Part shown: positions 1 through 4,674 of the stretch, one piece after another
Layout: each line of letters begins with the position of its first letter
Position numbering within the stretch: position 1 is the first letter of the stretch
Assembly (NCBI GenBank): GCA_002422765.1
Contig: DITI01000005.1
Span: 1-5,655 of the forward strand
Origin: Candidatus Pacebacteria bacterium UBA6188
GTDB lineage: Bacteria > Patescibacteriota > Microgenomatia > UBA1400 > PJMF01
Length of the DNA stretch: 5,655 nt
Reading direction: 5' to 3'
Made by a program: the position numbers and the translations under genes
Notes under the pieces: generated by a model
What the model was told of the DNA's origin: nothing
The model's database searches: none
What the model saw: the letters and a program-made list of their open reading frames with translations, nothing else

Positions 1-37
1 CTAACATCGTCCCAGATGGTGCACAGATGCTTAAAAA

Positions 38-111
38 GGGCAATTAGCTCAGTTGGTTAGAGCACCGCGTTTACATCGCGGGTGTCGGGGGTTCGAGTCC
101 CTCATTGCCCA
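38..111 (+). tRNA. tRNA-Val (anticodon TAC)
   Basis: A complete cloverleaf can be folded. The acceptor stem is GGGCAAT (38-44) with ATTGCCC (104-110). The D-stem is GCTC/GAGC with an AGTTGGTTA loop. The anticodon stem is CCGCG/CGCGG (65-69, 77-81) around loop TTTACAT, which puts TAC at 72-74. The T-arm is GGGGG-TTCGAGT-CCCTC with one G-T pair. The discriminator base is A111 and CTCTC follows, so CCA is not encoded and must be added by a nucleotidyltransferase. It reads valine GUA/GUN codons. It converges with the phosphatase gene, whose stop codon lies only 3 nt beyond the discriminator. Its promoter would lie mostly outside the window; no convincing -10 is visible in bases 1-37. Confidence 0.97.
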
Positions 112-121
112 CTCTCAAGAG
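112..121. repeat. short palindrome at a convergent gene junction
   Basis: CTCTCAAGAG reads as a 4-bp stem (CTCT/AGAG) with a 2-nt loop. With A111 and T122 it extends to a 5-bp inverted repeat. It sits between the 3' end of tRNA-Val and the end of the phosphatase gene and contains the TGA stop of the latter (TCA at 115-117 on this strand). It has no T-run on either side and is too short for a standard intrinsic terminator. It may be chance or a weak processing or termination element. Confidence 0.25.
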
Positions 122-912
122 TTGATAATTTCCAAAATTTGTTGATGTAGGCCACTGGCGCAGGCCAGCATATTGAAGTTTTGTTCTACCCTTGTTAGTG
201 GATTGGAATAATCCAAGGCTTGGCCTTTAAAATCAGTATAAATTCCTCCAGCCTCCTCAATGATGATTTGAGGAGCCACATTGTCCCAAATTTTGCTGGT
301 TTGGTTGAGGTAAGCGCCATAAGCACCTTTGGCAACCATGGCAAAATCATAGGCACTGTTACTAGTTCTTAAATTTCTAATCTTTAAAATAATTTGTGCC
401 AAAAGATCACATTCTTGTATTGTTAGTTGAGGGTTTTCTTGATGTCCGTCAATGCCGTAGGCCAATAAATTATCAAGCAGTTTATCGCTTTTTGTGACCT
501 GAATTCTTTGCTGATTGAGATAGGCACCTTGATTTTTCTCCGCATAATAAATTTCATCAAAACTTGGTAAAACCATGCCTCCAGCCAGAGGATTGCCATT
601 TTGTAGCAAGCCAAGCAAAATGCCATAAGTGGGAATGCCATTGGCAAAATTGCTGGTTCCATCAATAGGATCGATGACCCAAGTGAATTCAGATTGATGA
701 TCAATCACTCCTGCTTCTTCATCAATGATGTTAAAGCTTGGATATTTTTCTTGAATTTTTTGGACAAGCAATTCTCCAACCTGTAAGTCAGTCTCTGTTA
801 AAACTTGATTGTTATCGTTAGTTTTAGTGCTAGTTTTAACCTTACCAAATTGCTCTTTGGCAATATTAGCAGCTTGTTCTAAAACATTGGTGACAAATGA
901 TTGGTATTGCAT
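115..912 (-). CDS. inositol monophosphatase family protein
   Basis: A 265-residue Mg2+-dependent sugar/inositol-phosphate phosphatase of the IMPase/FBPase superfamily, cytoplasmic, of the usual family length. All signature blocks are present: LTETD (38-42), the metal-binding IIDEEAG (62-68, Glu65/Glu66), the hallmark DPIDGTSNF (81-89, Asp81 and Asp84 as metal ligands), and WDNVAP (209-214, Asp210 as the third-block ligand). The exact substrate (inositol-1-phosphate, histidinol phosphate, PAP or another phosphoester) cannot be read from the sequence. The open frame runs upstream to 1065, but that extension is the antisense of tRNA-Phe and is spurious. I chose the ATG at 912 because the family's N-terminal helix starts there; an ATG at 981 is the alternative. 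There is no clear Shine-Dalgarno. A TAAAAT hexamer ends 8 nt before the ATG, which would fit a leaderless transcript. Confidence 0.93.
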   Translation of the reverse strand: MQYQSFVTNVLEQAANIAKEQFGKVKTSTKTNDNNQVLTETDLQVGELLVQKIQEKYPSFNIIDEEAGVIDHQSEFTWVIDPIDGTSNFANGIPTYGILLGLLQNGNPLAGGMVLPSFDEIYYAEKNQGAYLNQQRIQVTKSDKLLDNLLAYGIDGHQENPQLTIQECDLLAQIILKIRNLRTSNSAYDFAMVAKGAYGAYLNQTSKIWDNVAPQIIIEEAGGIYTDFKGQALDYSNPLTRVEQNFNMLACASGLHQQILEIINS

Positions 913-920
913 TATTCTTG

Positions 921-926
921 ATTTTA
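921..926 (-). promoter_or_regulatory. possible -10 element for the phosphatase gene
   Basis: TAAAAT on the minus strand lies exactly 8 nt before the ATG at 912, so transcription would start at or within a base or two of the start codon. No good -35 stands at 16-18 nt. A TTGCCA lies upstream, but its spacer is 22 nt. AT-rich DNA makes chance matches likely. The lack of a Shine-Dalgarno gives mild support to a leaderless start. Confidence 0.3.
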
Positions 927-947
927 CACCAAATAAGCTCTGGTAAT

Positions 948-975
948 TTGGCAAAGATTGTTTAGAATATACAAT
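948..975 (+). promoter_or_regulatory. probable sigma-70-type promoter for tRNA-Phe
   Basis: TTGGCA (948-953) and TACAAT (970-975) are separated by 16 nt and match the -35 and -10 consensus at 4 and 5 of 6 positions. Transcription would begin near 982, giving a leader of about 10 nt before the tRNA at 992, as is usual for tRNA genes. The promoter lies in the upstream region of the oppositely oriented phosphatase gene, so the two transcription starts may interfere. Confidence 0.55.
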
Positions 976-989
976 GTTCATTAAACATT
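973..989. repeat. 6-bp inverted repeat in the divergent region
   Basis: AATGTT (973-978) and AACATT (984-989) form a perfect inverted repeat around CATTA. It overlaps the last bases of the predicted tRNA-Phe -10 and covers the expected start of transcription, so an operator is conceivable. There is no evidence beyond symmetry and position, and in AT-rich DNA this could be chance. Confidence 0.25.
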
Positions 990-991
990 TA

Positions 992-1064
992 GCCAAGCTA
1001 GCCAAGTTGGTCACGGCACATGTCTGAAAAACATGGGATCTTGGTTCGATTCCAAGGCTTGGCA
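992..1064 (+). tRNA. tRNA-Phe (anticodon GAA)
   Basis: The acceptor stem is GCCAAGC (992-998) with GCTTGGC (1057-1063). The D-arm is GCCA/CGGC with an A13-C22 mismatch and an AGTTGGTCA loop. The anticodon stem is CATGT/ACATG around loop CTGAAAA, with GAA at 1026-1028. A 4-nt variable region follows, then T-arm CTTGG-TTCGATT-CCAAG. The discriminator is A1064 and CCA is not encoded. The anticodon loop has A36-A37-A38, the recognition run of the isopentenyl transferase MiaA, whose gene is at the other end of this window. The gene lies on the opposite strand to the protein genes on both sides of it. Its antisense reads as a deceptive protein-like N-terminal extension of the phosphatase frame. Confidence 0.97.
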
Positions 1065-1078
1065 CGATCTTTAAGAAA

Positions 1079-1234
1079 TCATTTGCCTAAAAAAGACATC
1101 AGCATTTGTCGAAGAAAACCAAGGACTGCTTTGAAAATATCGGCACCAATCAAAATAGCTTTGGTGACCGCTCTTTCAGCGACTTTAGCAGTAAACTTAT
1201 TTCTTTGATTTTCAAATTCTCCGTAATTAGGCAT
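1079..1234 (-). CDS. small protein of unknown function (51 residues)
   Basis: This frame runs from ATG at 1234 to TGA at 1079-1081 and encodes 51 residues. It fills the only sizeable gap between tRNA-Phe and tRNA-Gly. Residues 1-21 are polar and charged (MPNYGEFENQRNKF, then alternating Lys/Ala/Glu/Arg). Residues 22-51 are Ala/Ile/Leu/Phe-rich with a few charges (AILIGADIFKAVLGFLRQ), suggesting an amphipathic or membrane-associated helix. Its composition resembles a real protein better than the Arg/Lys-rich frame on the other strand does. A perfect TATAAT ends 8 nt before the ATG and no Shine-Dalgarno is seen, which fits a leaderless message. No Cys, His or Trp is present. I do not recognise a family. 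It could be non-coding spacer DNA, but the promoter position and composition favour a gene. Confidence 0.55.
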   Translation of the reverse strand: MPNYGEFENQRNKFTAKVAERAVTKAILIGADIFKAVLGFLRQMLMSFLGK

Positions 1235-1242
1235 ATGCTTGA

Positions 1243-1248
1243 ATTATA
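1243..1248 (-). promoter_or_regulatory. -10 element upstream of the 51-residue protein
   Basis: The minus strand reads a perfect TATAAT consensus, followed by 8 nt and the ATG at 1234. Transcription would start around 1234-1236, giving a leaderless or nearly leaderless mRNA. No strong -35 is visible: the hexamer 17 nt upstream is TTTTAA, and a better TTGACC stands only 10 nt away. The match itself is clear; its function is inferred. Confidence 0.4.
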
Positions 1249-1271
1249 AGACCCTAGAGGTCAAATTAAAA

Positions 1272-1344
1272 GCGAGAGTAGTTCAGTGGCTAGAATGTTT
1301 CCTTGCCAAGGAAAAGGTCGCGGGTTCGAATCCCGTCTCTCGCT
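1272..1344 (+). tRNA. tRNA-Gly (anticodon GCC)
   Basis: The acceptor stem is GCGAGAG (1272-1278) with CTCTCGC (1337-1343). The D-arm is GTTC/GAAT with an AGTGGCTA loop. The anticodon stem is TTTCC/GGAAA around TTGCCAA, with GCC at 1305-1307. The variable region is AGGTC and the T-arm is GCGGG-TTCGAAT-CCCGT. The discriminator is T1344, as expected for glycine tRNAs, and no CCA is encoded. Only 20 nt separate it from the proposed start of the glycosidase gene, so the two are very probably co-transcribed. No clear promoter is visible just upstream. It may have its own weak promoter or be transcribed from tRNA-Phe, 207 nt away on the same strand. Confidence 0.97.
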
Positions 1345-1354
1345 CAGAAAAGAA

Positions 1355-1359
1355 AAGGA
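1355..1359 (+). promoter_or_regulatory. Shine-Dalgarno that marks an ATA start
   Basis: AAGGA, within a purine-rich AGAAAAGGA, lies 5 nt before ATA at 1365-1367. It is the best ribosome-binding site I found in the window, and the only nearby codon it could serve in the glycosidase frame is that ATA. This is the main reason to place the start of the gene there. Confidence 0.6.
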
Positions 1360-1364
1360 CGCAC

Positions 1365-2462
1365 ATATCTTCTTTTGATCTAGCCATCAAACATGCAAGC
1401 ACTTCTCTTCGTGCTTGCTACACCGACCAAGGCATTGTTGCTGGACCACACCATTTTACTGATTGCTGGGCACGAGATAGTTTTTTTGCTAGTCTTGGAG
1501 CTTTGGAATTGGGAGATCAGGAAGTTGTTGCAAAAATGGTGCAACTTTTTTTCACTTATCAGCGAGACGACGGCATGTTGCCCTATCGCATCATGCGTGG
1601 CCCAGTTACTTTGGGTAAATACCTAGGAAAACCAAAATTTTACAAACAGCCCAAAGCCACTTTTCGCTTGCGTGACCTAGGTCAAGAAATTTTGGACGGT
1701 ACGACTTTAGCCCTGCTTTTTGCTGCCAAAATTCAACAAAAAAATTTGTTGCCTCAAATCAAAAAAGCCCTCAATTACTTATCAAAAAAAGAAAAACACG
1801 GTCTCTTGTGGGATGGACCAATGGCAGAATGGAACGATGCGGTTTGGAAATTTGGTAATTTACTCTATTCCAATGTAATTTATTGGAAAATGTATCAAGA
1901 ATTGAGTGTTTTTGTGGCAGAAATCGATTTACCTTGGAGCAAACAGTTGTCAGAGAAAGCTAGAGCAATTGCTCAGGCCATGCGTCAGCGTCTGTGGAAT
2001 GGTCAGTATTTTGCTGATTGGCATGATTGGAAAAGAAGAGATCATTTTTATCCTTTTGGTAATTGTTTGGCCGTGATTTGGGGTTTAACCAACAAAGATG
2101 AAACAGACTCTATTTTGACTGCTTGTGCCAAAATTTACTCTGGACCTTTTTTACCCACCAATTTACCTCGTTATCCTTGGTACCGCATCGATTTTTTACA
2201 ACGTTTGGCAGGTATGGCTGATTATCAAAATAATGGCATCGTGTGGTGGCAACCAATCACCGCCTACATCAAGGCTCTGCGTTTGACTGGTCAAGTGCAA
2301 AGGGCTGAGCAACTTTTTATCCCACTGGCCAAAAAAATTACAGATGATGAGGTAATTCATGAGTGTTACGAGTCAACTTTAGAGCCGGTTAGAAGGAAAC
2401 TTTATACGGCTGAACACCCCTTTGCTTGGGCCTCAGGCATGATTATTTGGGCAATAAGCTGA
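1365..2462 (+). CDS. glycogen-debranching-like (alpha/alpha)6 glycosidase, ATA start
   Basis: A protein of about 365 residues with no signal peptide or membrane segment, so presumably cytoplasmic. It resembles the catalytic six-hairpin domain of amylo-alpha-1,6-glucosidases and related GH63/GH15-like enzymes. Counting the ATA as residue 1, the visible family features are GIVAGPHHFTDCWARDSFF (23-41), equivalent to the AG..WF..WGRD block of debranching enzymes; YQRDDGMLPYRI (65-76); WDGPMAEWNDAVWKFGN (149-165, Glu155 and Asp158 as acidic candidates); NNGIVWWQPITAYIKALRLTG (289-309); and a C-terminal HPFAWASGMIIWA (351-363). Substrate is not determinable: alpha-glucan or an oligosaccharide is likely. 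It lacks the separate N-terminal domain of full debranching enzymes. The frame stays open through tRNA-Gly to a TTG at 1239, but that part is translated tRNA. From the tRNA to the conserved core there is no in-frame ATG, GTG or TTG. The best start is ATA behind AAGGA. Confidence 0.85.
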   Translation: MSSFDLAIKHASTSLRACYTDQGIVAGPHHFTDCWARDSFFASLGALELGDQEVVAKMVQLFFTYQRDDGMLPYRIMRGPVTLGKYLGKPKFYKQPKATFRLRDLGQEILDGTTLALLFAAKIQQKNLLPQIKKALNYLSKKEKHGLLWDGPMAEWNDAVWKFGNLLYSNVIYWKMYQELSVFVAEIDLPWSKQLSEKARAIAQAMRQRLWNGQYFADWHDWKRRDHFYPFGNCLAVIWGLTNKDETDSILTACAKIYSGPFLPTNLPRYPWYRIDFLQRLAGMADYQNNGIVWWQPITAYIKALRLTGQVQRAEQLFIPLAKKITDDEVIHECYESTLEPVRRKLYTAEHPFAWASGMIIWAIS

Positions 2463-2469
2463 TTTCAGC
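2458..2469. repeat. palindrome spanning two convergent stop codons
   Basis: GCTGA-TT-TCAGC is a perfect 5-bp inverted repeat whose arms contain the TGA stop of the glycosidase (2460-2462) and the TGA stop of the DsbA-like gene (TCA at 2465-2467). The two genes are separated by 2 nt. It has no T-run, so it is not a standard terminator. It could still be a small bidirectional element, or a consequence of two TGA stops packed face to face. Confidence 0.35.
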
Positions 2470-3637
2470 AATCACTGCCAAGTCCACCTACACAGCCTTC
2501 GGTAGGAGGAGTGCCTCGCTCAGGGCAAGTTTCTGAATACATGCAGGAAAGATCAGTGATAGAATTTATCTTAGTTTCGAGATTTTCACCTTTTGGTCCA
2601 TAGTTGATGAGAACCCGATCTAAATCCTTAAGTTCATAATTTGCAAATCGTTGATCATCTTGACCGTTGACCAAGAATCTCAGTTCATTCTTTTCATCAT
2701 TGCAATATTTTTCACCCGTATCAAGGGTTAAACAGTTTTGGTCAAAACTAATATCAATTGATTTAAAAAACATTCCCAAAGTTGCTCCTTCACGATGTTT
2801 GTGAACTACATCGCCATTGCCATCGTGAACATGAACATTTGGGTCCTTTTCATCTTCGTTGGTTGATTGATATTTAACTTGACTAAGGTCTAGTTGTTTA
2901 TCATTCAAATAAACCTTTAAATCAATGTGCTCGTGGGTTTTTTCTCCCAAAGCTTGTTCATCTATCTTGGGTGCTTTGAGCAAGGCAGCGTTAATCAGAG
3001 TGCGAAAATCTTCAATATTGCGTGGATTAGGAATTTTCTCTCCAGCTAGGAAAAAAGTTGGAGTACTATTGACTCCTAGTTGACGGCCAGAATTGAGGTC
3101 GCGTTCCACTCGTTCTCTAGTTTCTTTGGCGACAATCGCAACTTTAAATTTTTCTTCATCCAAATCTATTTCTTGAGCGTATTTGAGGAAGAGGTCTAGC
3201 TCAGCAAACTGTTTGCCTCCCCACTCACTTTGTTTGGTGAAGAGTAAGTCATGCATTTGTTCATATCGATCTTGTTGACTGGCGGCTTCCACAGCCAAAG
3301 CAGCATTCATGGCGTTTTTATGACCAATTAGAGGAAAATAGCGGTTAACGAATAAGACCTGCTCGTCAAACTCTTCAATTAATTGTTTGAGAACTGGATC
3401 ATAACTAGCACAGACAGGACACTCAAAATCTAAATATTGGATTAAAACCACTGAAGCTTGAGGATTCCCTATTATGTGATCGGTCTCTTGAACGACAAGT
3501 AATGCTTGTTTATCATCTTCTAAAGCTGAGCTAGGATTTGTTTTTTTATCATTAGCTCGATTAAAGAAAAAAGCTGCTCCAAGAAAAAGCAAGATAGTTG
3601 AGACAAGAATCCATAAGGTAACTTTATCTTTTAACAT
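2465..3637 (-). CDS. membrane-anchored DsbA-like thiol oxidoreductase with His/Cys-rich C-terminal domain
   Basis: The protein has 390 residues. Residues 7-25 form one N-terminal membrane segment (TLWILVSTILLFLGAAFFF) and the rest should face outside. Residues about 50-220 are a DsbA/thioredoxin-fold domain: redox motif CPVC (73-76) after YLDFE, the inserted helical region, and the cis-proline loop STPTFF (191-196). It probably makes or shuffles disulfides in exported proteins. Residues about 233-390 are a second domain I cannot name. It has three His-X-His pairs (235/237, 269/271, 279/281), Cys302 and Cys312, an FLVNGQ...NYELKDLDRVLINYG segment, and a tail with Cys365, 371, 382 and 390. This suggests metal binding, disulfide cross-linking, or both. 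From memory, similar domains occur in other Patescibacteria proteins. It is the last gene after miaA and the AI-2E-type gene, 19 nt behind the latter. An AAAGG lies 12 nt before its ATG, a long spacing. Confidence 0.9.
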   Translation of the reverse strand: MLKDKVTLWILVSTILLFLGAAFFFNRANDKKTNPSSALEDDKQALLVVQETDHIIGNPQASVVLIQYLDFECPVCASYDPVLKQLIEEFDEQVLFVNRYFPLIGHKNAMNAALAVEAASQQDRYEQMHDLLFTKQSEWGGKQFAELDLFLKYAQEIDLDEEKFKVAIVAKETRERVERDLNSGRQLGVNSTPTFFLAGEKIPNPRNIEDFRTLINAALLKAPKIDEQALGEKTHEHIDLKVYLNDKQLDLSQVKYQSTNEDEKDPNVHVHDGNGDVVHKHREGATLGMFFKSIDISFDQNCLTLDTGEKYCNDEKNELRFLVNGQDDQRFANYELKDLDRVLINYGPKGENLETKINSITDLSCMYSETCPERGTPPTEGCVGGLGSDC

Positions 3638-3656
3638 AGAAATTTTTTGCCTTTGC

Positions 3657-4670
3657 TTAATTCTTTAAATATTTTTGCCAGGTGGTGTAGATAGTTCTGA
3701 AAACGATAAAGATAGGTACGGCCAATAAAGCTCCCACTATGCCAAAGACTTTACCGCCAATCAAGATACCTAGAATAGAAACTAGGGGATTGATGTTGAC
3801 ATTGGCCTTCATAATCTTGGGGACGAGGAAGCTGTTCTCTGCCTGTTGAATAACCAAGTAAAGTACGGCTGCAGCCACGGCTGCCGGCCAGCCTAAAGCG
3901 AGGTAAGCAATAATTACTGCTGGTACGGCTGAGAAAATTGGACCAATATTGGGCACAATTTCTAGTAAGCCAGCAATAATAGCCAAAGGCAAGGCATAAG
4001 GCACTTTGATGAGGCTTAAACCAATGAAGGTAGTTAAGCCAATAATAGTCATTAAAATAATTTGACCTCTAATCCAATTGCCCAGTTGATTGTCTACTTC
4101 ATGAAAGAAACTTTTGATGGCTTCTTCTCTACCGCGATCAAATAAGCTAGCCAAATCTTTGATAAGCTTGGTTTTTTCTAGAGAAAAATAAATAGAGATA
4201 ACCATGGTGGTGATAGCGATAAAGGCTCCAGAAAAAGTTGAGCCGATCACAGTTAGAGCAGTATTGATTGATGCTCCAAAGGTTTCTAGGAGACTTTTGA
4301 CACTGTCAAAGTCTATTTGAAAATTTTCAAATTGAGTCGCAAAAGACAAAGGCATCTGCATGTTTTGTAACAAATTTGAAAGCTCTTTGATCAATGGCGG
4401 AAAGATAAAGGCCAAAAAGATGGATAAAACCAACACAAAAGCGACGTAGAGAATTAAGACGCCTAAAATGCGATTTAAACCTAGATTTTTTTCTAGTTTG
4501 TCAATTCCCTTGTTCAGACCAACGCTGATGATGTAGGCAATAAAAGCCATGAAGATGATAGCCTGAATCTGCATGGCCAGCCAAATACCAGCCACAAAAA
4601 GAAAAGTAAAAACAATGATTGAAGGGGAAATTTTGACTAGAATTTCTTGTTTGCTTGATGGGTTTGACAT
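3657..4670 (-). CDS. AI-2E/PerM family integral membrane protein
   Basis: A 337-residue polytopic membrane protein with the full pattern of the AI-2E transporter family (YdiK/YhhQ/PerM-like). Two N-terminal hydrophobic segments (about 18-50) and a third pair (68-92) come first. A soluble stretch follows (about 93-135), then a segment at 140-163. The conserved C-terminal half contains RGQIILMTIIG (201-211), EIVPNIGPIFSAVPA (237-251), and QQAENSFLVPKIM through LGILIGGKVFGIVGALLAVPI (275-320). Members export small molecules or ions. Only a few are linked to autoinducer-2, and some are Na+/H+ antiporters, so the substrate is unknown here. I placed the start at the ATG at 4670, 4 nt after the miaA stop. 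The frame is open upstream to 4790, but that stretch is miaA in another frame. There is no Shine-Dalgarno. TATATT ends 7 nt before the ATG, inside the end of miaA. Confidence 0.93.
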   Translation of the reverse strand: MSNPSSKQEILVKISPSIIVFTFLFVAGIWLAMQIQAIIFMAFIAYIISVGLNKGIDKLEKNLGLNRILGVLILYVAFVLVLSIFLAFIFPPLIKELSNLLQNMQMPLSFATQFENFQIDFDSVKSLLETFGASINTALTVIGSTFSGAFIAITTMVISIYFSLEKTKLIKDLASLFDRGREEAIKSFFHEVDNQLGNWIRGQIILMTIIGLTTFIGLSLIKVPYALPLAIIAGLLEIVPNIGPIFSAVPAVIIAYLALGWPAAVAAAVLYLVIQQAENSFLVPKIMKANVNINPLVSILGILIGGKVFGIVGALLAVPIFIVFRTIYTTWQKYLKN

Positions 4671-4674
4671 AGTT

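Noticed and set aside
1..47. Possible tail of an upstream protein (NIVPDGAQMLKKGN then stop)
   Set aside because: The frame is too short to judge and would overlap the first 10 nt of tRNA-Val.
423..704. Second minus-strand frame inside the phosphatase gene
   Set aside because: It overlaps the well-supported phosphatase in another frame and resembles no family.
913..1065. Extension of the phosphatase frame to an ATG at 1065, adding 51 residues
   Set aside because: The first part (PSLGIEPRSHVFQTCAVTNLA) is the antisense of tRNA-Phe, a well-known false translation, and IMPase-family proteins start near the ATG at 912.
1020..1208. Plus-strand frame of 62 residues between tRNA-Phe and tRNA-Gly
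   Set aside because: It begins inside tRNA-Phe, is Arg/Lys-rich, and is the shadow of the better minus-strand 51-residue frame.
1250..1267. Inverted repeat GACC...GGTC before tRNA-Gly as an operator or terminator
   Set aside because: Arms are only 4 bp with no T-run and no supporting context.
1239..1364. TTG start at 1239 for the glycosidase
   Set aside because: The resulting N-terminus (ARVVQWLECFLAKEKVAGSNP) is tRNA-Gly read as protein. Processing of the tRNA would cut such an mRNA.
1393..1626. Plus-strand frame of 77 residues starting at ATG 1393
   Set aside because: It lies inside the conserved 5' part of the glycosidase in another frame. A frameshift joining it to the glycosidase would remove conserved residues rather than restore a start.
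115..2462. Alternative genetic code with UGA recoded, as in some Patescibacteria relatives
   Set aside because: TGA ends the phosphatase, small protein, glycosidase and DsbA-like genes at natural family ends, and no in-frame TGA is needed anywhere.
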